A DNA stretch of 64,000 nt from Acarospora socialis (lineage: Eukaryota; Ascomycota; Lecanoromycetes; Acarosporales; Acarosporaceae): assembly GCA_025617375.2 (NCBI GenBank), contig JAMYGW020000005.1:2108001-2172000 (forward strand), read 5' to 3'. A model generated the notes under the pieces. The model was given only the letters and a program-made list of their open reading frames with translations, was not told where the DNA came from and made no database searches. Every line of letters begins with the position of its first letter. Positions within the stretch are counted from its first letter, which is position 1. Made by a program: the position numbers and the translations under genes. Positions 12,182-24,800 of this stretch are shown piece after piece.

Positions 12182-14090
12182 ATGTCTGACACACAGAAAA
12201 ATGTCTCAATCTTGTTCTTGAGACAGATTCAAGTGAACTCATCTTTATCATCTACTTCAGATAGAATGACAGCACAATCAGTGATGTCAACTCAGATAAT
12301 ATAACTATCTGTGAATGCATCAAAGATTCAGATATTCAATATCTTTGATGAAGAATGAGAAAAGCTGTGAGTCTTTGTGACTAAGCTTGATCTGTATATT
12401 GAATTCAATCAATTAAAGTTTCAAACTGATCAAGAGAAGACATTATTTGCAACAATCTATCTAGTGAATGCAGTCTTTAATTGAGTTAATCTCAAGCTAC
12501 ATGAGTTTTTAGAGAAGAATTACAACAAACACAATGCTGATGTGAAGTTCATGTTCAATGACTTCAGCAAGTTCAAAGAGAAACTTAAGAAAGTCTTCAA
12601 AGTAATTAATGAAGAAAGAGCAGTAGAGAGACAAGTTCACATCTTGTGACAGAGTGAATTGACAGCAATATACATCACAAAGTTTCAGCAACTAGCAGCA
12701 CTTATCAGATGAAATAATGAAGCACTCATTTATCAGTACTATTGTGAGTTAAAAAAGTTCATCAAAGACAAGATAGTCTGAGCAGAATAATCAGACAATC
12801 TTCAGAAAATGATTGATCTAAGTATCAATATCAATAGTTGTCAATAGAAATGACAGATGAAACAAAAAGAATATTAAATGTCATCTATGATAGAAGGTCA
12901 AGGAGAAAGCTTTTAACTGTGAATGAAGTGATATGTTTCACCAATAAAACATAGAAAAACAAACTCTATGAACCTCAATACAATCAAGAAGTGTCATCAG
13001 AAGTCATGAAAGACTAGACAAGTGAAGTATGAATGTTAGTCAGAGTGGTTCACTAAGTCTTAGATAACACTGCAAAACAAGATGTGAACATATTACAACT
13101 GCAAAAAACCTGAATACCTTGCTTGAGAATGCAACAGATCTTGAATGAAAAGAAAAAACATTGCAGTGACAGTCAAGAAAAATGTACACATAGTGCATGA
13201 CATTCTCAGCTGAACAGTCTGTTATGATGACATGTGCAGAGTACACATGAGTGCAAAAGATAAAGTCAGATAATATTCTCAGAAACTGCACAAAGAAGTG
13301 AAGAATGAATATGACACAATGAGTTAATCAATTTACAAGAAAGAATTAACTATTCTTATCAAGAAAAGAGTTCTTGATGCTGAGAAAGAAGATCATGTTT
13401 TTGAAGATGACATTGAAGAAACTGATGATCATGAATTTTAGATTGATGAATCTTGAATATTTCTTGACAGCAATACACTCATAAAAGAAAGTTTGAACAA
13501 TGTCAAGACAGAACTCTTGAAGAAATACTGAACAAAGATTAAGAGAGATTTAAGTGCTCAAAGAAAAGTGACATTAGTCAGCAGAAGAATACTGAAGAAA
13601 AAACAAGAAACTCAATATCAGAAAGCAGAGATATACAAAGAATTCAATGATTTAATGAGAAATGTACAAACAGTCATGAGAGAATCAATAGAAGAATCTC
13701 TTGTGTAAAAAATCAAGAGTCACAAGATTGAAATACACTTATCTGAAGAATATACCACACAGAATAAAGACAGATGAATCTTCAGCAGAGAATATATATT
13801 ATCTGAATTTCTACAAAGAGTAAGAGTCTTAGAGAGTCAGTTGCAGATGAAGTACAATCAGTATGAATTTTGACTACATTTAGAAAGATGCATTGAGCAG
13901 TACAGTCTAAAATATGTGAATCTCATGATCAAAAGAGAATCAAGATGATTTCAAGAACTTTGAAGATGAACTGAACAATCAAGTGAGTTAAAAAACAAAA
14001 AGCTTTCTCAACAAGACTAAAGAACAAGAAGCTAGCAGTGTTTCAAAAACAAGACAATGATCATCAGATATGAATCAAGATTATAATTAA
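12182..14090 (+). pseudogene. Gypsy-1 gag (degenerate)
   Basis: ATG at 12182, 31 bp after the 5' LTR, begins MSDTQKN, the same start as in Gypsy-2 (42816, minus) and Gypsy-3 (35013). The capsid-like part (FDEEWEKLWVFVTKL, then YLVNAVFNW) is readable with TGA taken as former Trp. A CCHC zinc knuckle lies at about 13091-13140, with its first Cys changed to Tyr and its His to Tyr. Many TGA and TAA stops follow. Gag would have packaged the element RNA in cytoplasmic particles. Confidence 0.85.
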
Positions 14091-14099
14091 TGAACATCA

Positions 14100-17085
14100 G
14101 ATTAACATATTGGTGAATTCTGAAGCAGACAGTAATATTATAAATTGAAAGACAGTTAACATGTTGAAATTAGTGACACAGTGAGCATGCTGTTCATTCA
14201 ACATATGAATGACAAATGAAGTCATTGAAAGAATCAATGAGAAAATCTGTGTGAAAGTCTCAATTCTTGAAAACTCACAAGAGATAATATTCAACATTAT
14301 GAAATTAATTGAATATGATGCAATGCTAGAGATGTCTTGATTGCATAAAAAGAATTTAAAGATTGATTGAGTCACAAAAGAAATATGTGCAGTCAAAGAC
14401 ACATACAAGATTTCTGAGCAATCAGAGATGAGCTTATCAGAATATAAGTTATGAGATCACAAAATACTGCTATTGAATGAGAAGCAATCTAAGTAAATGT
14501 CATTATACTCAATGAGCAAGAACCAACTCAAGAAAGTTAAAACTTATCTTGACAAAAATCTGAAGAGAGAATTCATAAGATTATTGAAGTCATCAGTAAG
14601 ATATTCAATTCTGTTCATATCAAAGAAGAATGACAAGAAATGACTATGTGTTGATTACAGACAACTCAACAAGATAACTCATCAAAATAATTATTTTCTA
14701 TCACTGATAAAAGAGTTGCAGAATTAATTAGAAAAGACTAAGTAATTTACAAGCTTAAATCTTAAGAACACATACTACTGAGTTAGAATGAAAGAAGATG
14801 AAAAATGAAAAATGACATTCTGAACAAGATATAAACATTATGAGTATACTGTTATGTCATTTAAGCTGAAAAATGTCTCAGTCATCTTTCAGAGATTGAT
14901 CAATGACATGTTGAGAAAATATCTCAATAATTTTGTGATCACATATCTCAATGATATTCTGATATACTCAGAAGATCTGAAAAAGCACTGAGAGCATGTG
15001 CACAAGATATTGACAAAGCTCAATGAGAGAGTCTTGTATGTGAAAAAGTCAAAAAGCAGGTTCAAAATCAAGAAAGTTAAATTTCTAAACTATGTGATTT
15101 GATCTGAACAAATTAAAAAGAATTTAAAGAAGACAGAAGCAGTCAGAAACTGATTAATATCAAAATGAATTAAGAAAGTACAAGTTTTTCTAGAATTAAC
15201 AAACTATTATTGAAAGTTTGTATCAAACTATGCAAGAATTGCAGAACTGCTGATGCATTTGACACACAAGAGTGAAAAATAACATTGAGATCAAGAACAG
15301 AAGAATGTGTTTCATGTATTAAAGAAAAGTTTTAGTGAAATGACACATCTGAGAATATCAAATTCAGTATGTGAAAAGACACTAAAAACTGATGCTTCAG
15401 ATTTTGCAGTAAAAGCATGTTTGTATTAAATTGAGAATGAATGACAGAGATTTATAACATATCAATTTAGAAAGTTATCAGAACTCAAGAAAAGATATGA
15501 GATTCATGATAAAAAACTTCTTACAATAGTGAAAGCACTACAAAATTGAAGATCTTATCTTACAGAAACAAACAAGTCAATTTAAATCTATATGAATCAC
15601 AAGAATCTGAGAAACTTTGCAATGACAAAGCAACTCAATCAATGACAGATTCATTGAACAGAGCAGTTAACAGACTATGAATTTCAGATTCATTACAAGA
15701 AAAATAATAAGAATAATGAAGTGAATGTCTTAAGCAGATGATCTGATCATGAAGATGTACAGATAATATATGCTGAAATTCTAAGTGAAGACAACAAAGA
15801 AATTCTCACAAAGAACTTAGCAGCAATGTACAAGGTAGAGCAAACTTTCTTGATGAATGAAGAACTCATTGAGATATGTCACTACAGCAGAGTCAGTGAA
15901 CATTTAAAAGTCAAGTACATCAAAGATCTAGTGCAGAGAAGACACAATGTTAATAATTTTAGAAATTGAATCATCAGAATGATCACTGTGTGCAATTTAT
16001 GTTGAAGAAACAAAATCAATTAAGATAAATGATATGACAAAGTAATGCAACTAGATGCATCAAATGCATCATGAAAGTCAATTATTATAAACTTCATCAT
16101 GAAGCTATCATCATCAAAGAATTCAGCATGAAAGATGAAATTCAATAGTATATTGATCATAGTGAACAGATTGACCAAGTACATAATGTTCATTTCATTC
16201 AAAGAAATCATGACAGCATCAGTATTGACATACATCATACTGAGAGAATTGATTAGCAATCATGAGTTATCAAAGAAGTTTATCACTGACAGAGACAAGC
16301 TGTTTACAAGCAAGTTTTGAAAAACACTCACAGCAGAACTCAAGATAAAACACAAAATGTTAACAGCATATCATTCACAGACAGATGAACAAAGCAAGTA
16401 AATGAATTAAACAGTAAAAATATGCTTAAGACACTATGTCAATAAGAGTTAAAATGACTGAATATGACTGTTGTCAACAGCACAGTTTGTGTACAACAAC
16501 ACAAGAAACAAAATCATGAAAGAGACATCTTTCTATGTGAACTATGACTACAACTCAAAGATATGATGAGATCTCAAAGAACATGAATTGCAGAGTCAAA
16601 AGACAATTTTGAACATCACACAGATGAGAAAACTGCATCAAGATCTGACAAAACAGATCAAATAGCAGACAGAATGAACAACAAAGACAAAATCATTTGA
16701 AGAAGAAGAGAAGATATATCTGAGAATGAACAACATATGAACAAAGAGAAAAAGCAAGAAGCTAAAGAACAAGAGCATAGAATCATTCAAGATCATATGA
16801 AACATCAAGAAGTTAAGCTATGAGCTAGACTTATTTAAGAAAATGAGAATACATTTGATATTTCATGCATTCATGCTACAGCACTGCAATCAGTTGATAT
16901 CACTTCAAATCACTGAAATGTCTGTTGAATTCAATGAAGAATATAAAGTCAAGAACATTTTAGAAAAGAGAATGATTAGTGAGAAAGTTCACTATCTTGT
17001 AAAATGAAAAGATTATGATATCTCAGAAAATATCTGAAAACTCAGAGAGAATCTCAAGAACTGTGTAAGAACACTTCAATGTTTT
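14100..17085 (+). pseudogene. Gypsy-1 pol: protease, RT, RNase H, integrase, chromodomain (degenerate)
   Basis: Domains in order: aspartic protease about 14105-14330 (NSEAD where DSGAD is usual); RT about 14500-15120, with the catalytic box reading TYLNDILIY (first Asp of YLDD lost) near 14940-14970; RNase H about 15370-15650 (KTDASDFAV); integrase zinc-binding part near 15870-16010; DDE core with FITDRDKLFTSKF at about 16280-16320; chromodomain about 16960-17060 (VHYLVKWKDYDISENIW). Trp positions in the chromodomain are TGA. Chromodomains of this kind bind methylated H3K9 and steer integration to heterochromatin; that is family knowledge, and it fits the nesting here. Confidence 0.9.
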
Positions 17086-17551
17086 GAGAAAGAAAGTTGA
17101 TATTAGTTCAGAAGAATGATGATATTGAGTCAACAAGTTGTGACATTGTTTGAGAATTCTCATTCTCAGTTTCATCATTATCACTATTAAGTTCAGCAGC
17201 AAAACAGTCAATCTTCTGTGAAGCACATCAGTTCATCTGATTCAGTGTTTTCTGAAGATGCACAACTTTTGAGAAAAGTGCAGCAAGCTCAGCATGCTTG
17301 ACTGTCAGTTCATTGTTTGCTTTACTTATTTTCTTTTGAAGCAAAAGATGAGTTCTATTGAGAGACTTTCACAATACATTGACACATGAATGATCATGAC
17401 AGATACACTTATTGCATTTTGATCAAGATTTCATTACAAAACAATTGATGCTGCAATGAACACAATAGTTACAAGAAAACAGAGCAGACACATCATCAAT
17501 TTGAATCTTCTTTGTGATTCTTAAATGATTTGAATTTTTAGAAAGCATCAT
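17085..17551 (-). pseudogene. Gypsy-1 antisense Cys-rich/coiled-coil ORF (degenerate)
   Basis: On the strand opposite gag-pol, between the chromodomain and the 3' LTR, starting at an ATGATG (17551). It begins MMLSKNSNHLRITKKIQI, then a Cys cluster (CNYCVHC, CFVM, CNKC) followed by a heptad-rich stretch (ISKANNELTVKHAELAALFS). Copies in Gypsy-2, -3 and -4 keep the same layout. The 3' end is uncertain. From memory, similar Cys-rich antisense frames accompany other ascomycete gypsy elements, but no function can be assigned. Confidence 0.7.
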
Positions 17552-17626
17552 TGCTGACAATAAACAATGTAAACACTCTCACTTATATAGACTCTAGAGA
17601 ACTAGTGCCTGAGAAGAAAAAAATAG

Positions 17627-17978
17627 TGTTATGATTAAGTCAGAATGAACTTAGAGCAGACTGATGTGTATATGTGAAAGATGTATATTCAGAAGATGTT
17701 TAGACAGCAGTTATATGATATCTCAACATGCTTGATGATGAGCTTGACAAGCAAGCTCAACAGATTGCATGAGTGAGCTGTCTTGATGAGCTTGACAGTG
17801 AGACTGATGAGCAGACTCAGTATATAGTCACAGTCATTTTTCTTATGAAAAGAATCATGTTCAACTTAAGTAATCATCTAAGAGTTAAAGATCAGAACCA
17901 TTTCAGACCAGCTGTTATATTAATAAGCACAAACTCTTAGTTCTACATACTCAAGAAATCTCAGATTAGAATGTTACA
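17627..17978 (+). repeat. Gypsy-1 3' LTR
   Basis: 352 bp, same length and ends as the 5' LTR; scattered C/T and G/A differences between the two fit independent mutation. Confidence 0.95.
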
Positions 17979-18769
17979 TCTTTCTTCAAGACATAAATTG
18001 TATAAAGATAGTAGTAGAGAGAGTAACTAAGATAAAACTAAATATAGTACTTTATTAAGTATTCTGTTCAAGTCAGAAGTCTTGTTTACAGATATTTGAA
18101 GAATTATGTTGCTGAGCTTCTGTTCTGTGATGAGTGACATAGATATGAGTTTTGAATACTCATAATTTGCAATATTGCTGAGATCTATCTTCAAGAAGAT
18201 TGAAAAGAAGATGATTTGCAGCAGTTTGATCTTGTCACTAAATTTTGTGATTGTGTGATCTTCTCACTTAAGTGCTGATGTGAAAGTCTGACTAACAGTG
18301 TTTCTGTTTCTAACTTACTTCATGAGTTTTTACAGATTTTGAGAATCTTTAATGATGACTTTCACTTGCACTCTATATGTCTGTTTCATTAAAGCTGTCA
18401 GCTTTTTTTTCTTCAAGTTGTAAATTTTAATGTAAACTTTTCAGATCTGAGTTGTCTGTATGTGCTGTTATCTTCTTTTGACTCTGTTCACTTCTTGTAT
18501 GATTTTCTTGATTTTTGATTCAAATTCTGATTTGAATCACTTGCATGAGTTAAATGTGAGTACTAACTCTTGAATTGCTGTCTGTAGAGCATCTGTGATG
18601 ATTTTCATTTGATGTTTCATGATGTTTAAATTGTGATCTTGAAGTGAATTCAGAAGTCTGACTTTTAAAATCTTAATTAGCATTTCTGCATTCAATCTGT
18701 TTCATTGTAGTCATCTTTGAAATATTGTTTCAGTTGCTTTTAGAAGCAAAGTTATTGTCATTAAATAGT
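17979..18769 (-). mobile_element. Tad1-like LINE, piece 2 (ORF2 between endonuclease and RT, start of RT)
   Basis: Minus strand. It reads through the linker typical of Tad1 LINEs (NLWKLMKWVRNRNT; TKFSDKIKLLQIIFF) into the first RT motif (NRILNKVLYLVL, LLSLLLSLYN), which is completed by piece 1 across the Gypsy-1 insertion. At the other end it joins piece 3 across Gypsy-5 (duplication ATAGT). Confidence 0.85.
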
Positions 18770-18963
18770 TGTGAGACTGATCTTGACAGTTACATGATAA
18801 TGAACTTTAAGAGTTGAGATACATAGATAGAATTGTTGCTAGTCTTTGCAAAAGAAAAAGTGTGCACTTTTATTTCTTTGCAAAAACTGACTTACTAAGC
18901 ATATTAGTTATGCAAGATCTTGCAAGAAAACTTTAGTTCTTCACAAATCAGAGTGAGCTTACA
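18770..18963 (-). repeat. Gypsy-5 3' LTR (left)
   Basis: 194 bp, matches 26702-26895 along its whole length. Confidence 0.93.
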
Positions 18964-21830
18964 GTTACTTTTTCTGTTATGTGTTGCATTTTTATGACAC
19001 TTATCTTCAGCTGACTCTCTGTTGAAAAAACTTCTTGATGAGAAGAAAAACAGTGAGTAAGACTTCTTTAATATTCAAAATTCATGAAAAAAAAAAAGTA
19101 TTGAGACAGTTCTTCAGCTCATTTTAGTTTGATCAATACTTCATGATTTAATCTCAGTATTTCACAAACTTGTGTCAATGCTCTGCAAACTTGTCTTAAT
19201 ATTTTGTGAGCATTCTTCAGTGTCTTGTGAACACTATGTCTTACAAATCTTTTTTAATCTTTCATGAACAGCTTTCAGTGTCTCACAATCATTTACAATA
19301 TCTTATAAGTCTTCTTCAATACTCTGTGAACTTGTTCTCAATATTTTATGATTATTCACAATATTTCACAGATCTTCTTCAGTGTCTTGTGATTATCTTT
19401 GATGTTTTGCAGATTTTCTTCAGTATTTTGTAATTATTTATAATGTTTTACAGATTTTATCTGACTGTCATGAATGTTTCTGATGTTTTATAAACTTATT
19501 CAGTTGCTGTAGACATCTCTGATGTCTTATGAACTTACTTGATTGCTATGAACATTTTTGATATCTTATAAACTTATTCAGTTATCACAAATATCTTTAA
19601 CATCTCACAAGCTTATCTGACTGTCACAAACATCTTTGATATCTCACAAGCTTACTTGACTGCTGCAAACATTTTTAATATTTTACAAACTTACTCAGCT
19701 ACTGCAAATGTCTCTGATATTTTACAAGCTTACTTAGTTGTCATAAATATTTCTGATGTCTTGCAAGTTTATCTGACTATCATAAATATTTTTAACATCT
19801 TGCAAACTTATCTGACTGTCAAAAACATCTTTAACATCTTGCAAACTTATCTGACTGTGTTGAGCAAGTGAATGATCTAATTACAATGAAATATTAAGAC
19901 TTCTCACTTACAGCTGAGTAACTTCATCATTATAATCATGATGAAATTTTCATCAAGTCTTTTCACTTATAACTGAGTAAGAATCTCTGAGCAGAATGCA
20001 AAAATGTATTAAAAGTGAACAATTTTAATTTTTTTGCATACAAAATGTGTGTCTTTCTAAACTTTTTTCTGCATCACAATATTTGTACACACAAAATCAG
20101 ATCAAATATAGTTAATGAGTAATTGTGAAGAGACTTTTCTCTGATTTATGCTTGAGATGTCATTACTGAGTATGTGTGAACAATTTGTTTTGAACTTTGA
20201 ATCATGAACATGTTGACTAACACTGTAAGTGTTAGATAATTAAATAATAACTCTTCACTTTGTGAATATTCAGTGATTCTCAGATCTAATTACTGATTCA
20301 AGTCTTTTTAACTGTATACTGACTGATCATAAAACTGCTTTCAGTGTGCAGTCTTTGTGAGTACAAACTTCAGAAAATAAATGCATGTTGAGAAATTAAT
20401 TTCAGCAGCATCAGTATCAAATCATTAATGTTTTACTGTGTTTTACACACTGCAAACACTATAAACAGATTATTTTAATCATTGAAACAGATGTTGTTTG
20501 TGTTTCAAAATGTGTTGCATATGCTTCTGACAGTGAAAAGAAGAAGATGTTCACAAAATACTACAATAATGTCTCAAATTGTATTCAGAAGTGTGCAGAT
20601 TGTCTTTGAGTCAATTGTTTTTGCATTCTCAATATTATACTGTTTCTGTCTGCTTCTGTATCATTATTATTATTTATTTTTACATTATTATTGTCATCAT
20701 CTGCTCTATCTATTTTCACATTATTCTCTGTAAATAACACAGAAAAAAAAAGTACTTCTTCAGAATCTGATTTGTTTTCTTATCTGATGATGATTATATA
20801 CACTAACTCTGATAACATCACTGTTTCTTTTTTTTAAGTTGTCATTTTTAAGTTCAGTGTCATTGTTTTCACTTTTCACATCATCATTATCTGTTTCTGC
20901 AAAGCTGCATACATTGTAGATATTGAACTATCTTATAACAGTTTGTGATTGAAAAGAAACTTCATGAATGATGAAAAATATGAAAATATTTTGACAAATT
21001 ATAATTAAAAAAATAGAAATGTCTCTCATCACTATAATGATTCATTCTTTCTCTTTCTTCTGTAAATTTCTTTCATATTGATATGACTTAAAGTATTAAT
21101 TTGAACAGCATCATCAATCAAAGAAAATAAATCAGCTCTATCTTCTTCAACAGAAGAAAATATATTGATTTTCTTTTTTTTCTGTAGATATCTTCTAATA
21201 AATATGATTCAAAATACTGATCTAAGTAATATCATTTGTAACTAAAAAGAATAAATCTTCTTTTTACTTTCTGATCAGATATATGCTGACTTTTTTATCT
21301 GATGACATCATCTTTAAATTATTCTTTTCAGTTTTTTGTGAATCTTCTGAGAAGCACAAATAGTGAGAATATATTTGTCAATACTGTTAAACTCTCATCA
21401 CAGATCTATTCTACTAAGCTTTGCTGAGTTTTTTTAATTAACATCTTGACTTCTTGAGAATTTCACAGTATCAATACTTTGAGTAGAAAATACTTGCAAG
21501 AGTCTGCACTTCTATGCAGTGTGAGTGACAAGTAATCTTTGTGAGTAAGTATAAAAGTGAAATCAAGTCAGACTTTAGTTCTCTTGAACTTTGTGAATGT
21601 TGACTTGAGTTTGTTGAGATTTTTCTTGTAAAACTTGTTAACTAGTCTTCAAACATTCTTCACATTAACTTTTGATTTTCAGATTAAATCTGTGTATCTT
21701 TTTCATGCAATTTAATATTACAATGTTGACTATGCATCAGAAGTTGTTATGATTTGTAAATTCACAATAATGATGATCTCATATTTGCAAAGATCTGAGT
21801 CTATCACTAAATGTAAAGATTTGAATTCTG
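18964..21830 (-). other. Gypsy-5 3' non-pol region
   Basis: Between the end of pol and the 3' LTR. Apart from the tandem repeat (19090-19865), only short degenerate frames are visible on both strands, with runs of T-rich and A-rich sequence and no recognisable domain. It could be a decayed extra ORF or a long 3' untranslated region. Confidence 0.5.
19090..19865. repeat. 39-bp tandem repeat (minisatellite) inside Gypsy-5
   Basis: The right part (about 19470-19860) shows about ten 39-bp units, recurrent ATCTTGCAAACTTATCTGAC-like words ending in AACATCTTT. The left part has a more diverged, related unit (CTTCAGTGTCTTGTGATTAT-like). A period of 39 equals 13 codons, and one plus-strand frame is open across the clean units, as expected of an in-phase repeat whether or not it was coding. 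Confidence 0.85.
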
Positions 21831-24800
21831 AGAATTCATCATCTTTGTGAAATCTATGAGCTCAAAGTAAACTGATATGAAAGACATCATGAATATTAAA
21901 AGTCTTTAACAGCTTTAACTTGTAGATCTGATTCTTTACTCAATCAATAATTCTATAAAATTCATAGCATAGTCAATTCAGTTTCTGCAAGAATCTCTTT
22001 ATAAATATGTTTTTAATATGTAATCAGATCTTTTGTTCAGACTTAAATATAATGTTTCATTATTTCTTATCATAGTACTTCTTCTGATACTCTTAAACTT
22101 TCATGAGAAATTTTTAAGTTTTTTTGTGATTAATACAAAATCAATTCACAAGAATTTCAGCTTCTGCAGAGTTACTTTTTTTTATTATATATTTAATTAT
22201 TTTATCTGTGAACAACAGATTGAATCTTGAATGATACTTATAGATTATTTCAAAAGATGTCTTTTAAGTTGTGAAATGTCTGCTTGCATTATATGCAAAT
22301 TCTGTCAAGAACAATAACACTGTTCAGTTATTTTGCTCATAATTAACATAACTTCACAGATATTGTTCAAGAACATTATTCTGATGCTTTGTCTGCTCAT
22401 TAGTTTGTGAATGAAAAATAGTGTTTAGTTGTCACTTAATTTTTAAAGTATACATCACATTGATTCAGAATCACAAGATAAACAGTGATTTCTGAACTGA
22501 CACTATGATAATTAAGACTTCATACAAACAGATTATCTTCTGTACAAAGATTTCTGTGAGATTTTTCATAGTTATGTTCTTTTGACATGAAATATAGTGA
22601 TACATCTTCAAAAATTTGTCAATCATATTCAGAATTACATCATAAATATCTTTATAAACTCTGCTCTCTGATAGATCTGTAATGAAGTTTATTATGATTA
22701 TGTTTCAAAATTATGTAGAATATTTTAAGAACTGTAACTGTTCTGTGAGTTTTTCACAAATTACTCATACTTTTAGACATACAAAACAGAATAAACAATA
22801 GTTTTCAATTTATTTTCTCATCTCTGATCATCAGTACTTTTCATAAATTTGTATATAGATTTGATCTGTAGTCAGATGTTCTGTAAAAAAGTCATTGTGA
22901 TGCTTTCACAATATTTTATTATGCAAAGCTTTCACATACAAAATATACATCATATCATTGACATAAAAAAGATCTTTCATCTGCATTCAATTAAGATACT
23001 GACTTTCTTTTCTTGATGTCTCAGCAGTCTTCAGACTCTGAGTCATCTTGTTTGTAAGAAAATTTATTCAAAAATATTTCAAAAAACTCTTTAGAAGAGT
23101 CTTGCTCACATTTTCATATGTGACTTTCTCTGCAGCAGCTTTGCAAACTTACTGTTTATAATTTTTATTTTTTTGATCTGTGCAGTCTGCACTTAACAGC
23201 TATTTAACTTGCATACAAATTCAAATGTGCACTTCATAATTTACACTTGCATTCTGTTCATTCTCTGCAACAATCATTGCTGTTAAGAACAGAATTTCTT
23301 TTAATATTGAGCAATGTTTTATGATAGTATTTTTTGTTTTGATCTCTTGTTAATAATTGACTCTTTGAGATGATTTATTCACAAAATTCATAGTCTTTTT
23401 ACAGTACATCATACAGAAATTGTATGCTGATAGCTGCAGAGCTCATTTTACATGTTTTTGCAACAATTTATGAAATAATTTCACTATTTAATGCAGATTG
23501 TCATAATCTGTAAGAATCTCAACTGTGTATTTTGTTTTTTTAAGATAATATTGTCAGTGACAGATACTCTCAATTATAGTAAGTAGCTTTTCATCATTAA
23601 TTTTATAGTTTCTCTTCACAGATATCATCTTTTGCAAGTAGTACACAACTGATTTTCAGTCATCATGTCTTTGCATTAAAATGTCAGATATAGCAAATTC
23701 TGAGACATCTGTTTTTACTTGAATTTTTTTTTCTGAGTTAAAGTGTCTCAGAAAAGATGCTGTTGTAAAGATTTTGATCAGTTTACAAAAAAAATGTGCA
23801 GTCTTTGAAATCAGAAATTCTGATATCTGCAAGATCAGTTTTTTCTTTAAAATGTTTTTACTGTCTTTCAGCATACTTATAAGCTTTACAGCAATGCAGA
23901 AAAATTCATTTATAAATCTTTTATAGAAGTTTATGAAGTCTATAAAGCTTTGAATTTTGAAAATACTTTTCAACTCTGATCAGTTAAGAATCATGATGAT
24001 GTGATCTTCTTTTATCTTCATTTCTTTATTTATAATGATAAACTTCACAAAAAGTACTCTTTTCACAGAAAACTGACATTTGCTGAGCTTCACATACAGT
24101 TTTATTTCTAAGAGTGCTTTTAGAATGATGTGAACATGTTGTTTATGTTTATTTTCATTCTTAAAATAAATCAGAATGTTGTTCAGAAATATTATTATGA
24201 AGATATTTAGATACTTGTGAAGTATCTTGTGAATGTATGACTGAAAGATTGTCAATGCATTGATTAACTCAAAGAACATCATCAAGTACTTATACAGCTC
24301 ATACTGAATACAAAAGACTGTCTTTCATTTGTCATCTTTGCAGATGCAAATTCAGTAGTAAACATTCTTTATATTAATCTTTGTGAAGATCTTGATCTCA
24401 TTTATGTGATTCATGATCTTCTCAATTAAAAGTAAGAAATAATGATTTTTCATAATAACTGCATTGAGTTCACAGTAATCAACACATAATTACAGCTTAT
24501 CATTGAGTTTGAGTGCAAATAACACTGATGTTTTCACAGAAAACTGTGAAAATCAAATGAAATCATTTTTTAAATTCTCATTCAGATATCTTTGAAGCTC
24601 TGTAAACTTCTTTTCTGAGAGATTATAGATAGAATTGAAGAATGAAGTTTACTCATTAATTAAATCAATAACATAATTCTGCTTGCAGTGCAGAGATAAG
24701 TTATTAGCTTTACTTTCTGAAAACATTTCTGCAAGATTGCAGTACAGCTTTAGAATTTTTACTTGAGCTGTATCACTCTGATTTTTTGTGTACTTTATGC

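Larger units (their letters stand above)
11799..17978 (+). mobile_element. Gypsy-1, full-length chromodomain Ty3/gypsy element
   Basis: 6180 bp, with two 352-bp LTRs that begin TGTTA and end TTACA, flanked by the perfect duplication TCTTT (11794-11798 and 17979-17983). Gag is followed by protease, RT, RNase H, integrase and chromodomain in Ty3/gypsy order, then an antisense ORF. It is inactive: nearly every tryptophan codon reads TGA, with other stops. It is inserted in the RT domain of the LINE, and removing it with one copy of the duplication restores the LINE frame. Confidence 0.95.

Noticed and set aside
19090-19865. CRISPR-like array
   Set aside because: Units are contiguous with no unique spacers, diverge gradually, and lie inside a eukaryotic retrotransposon.
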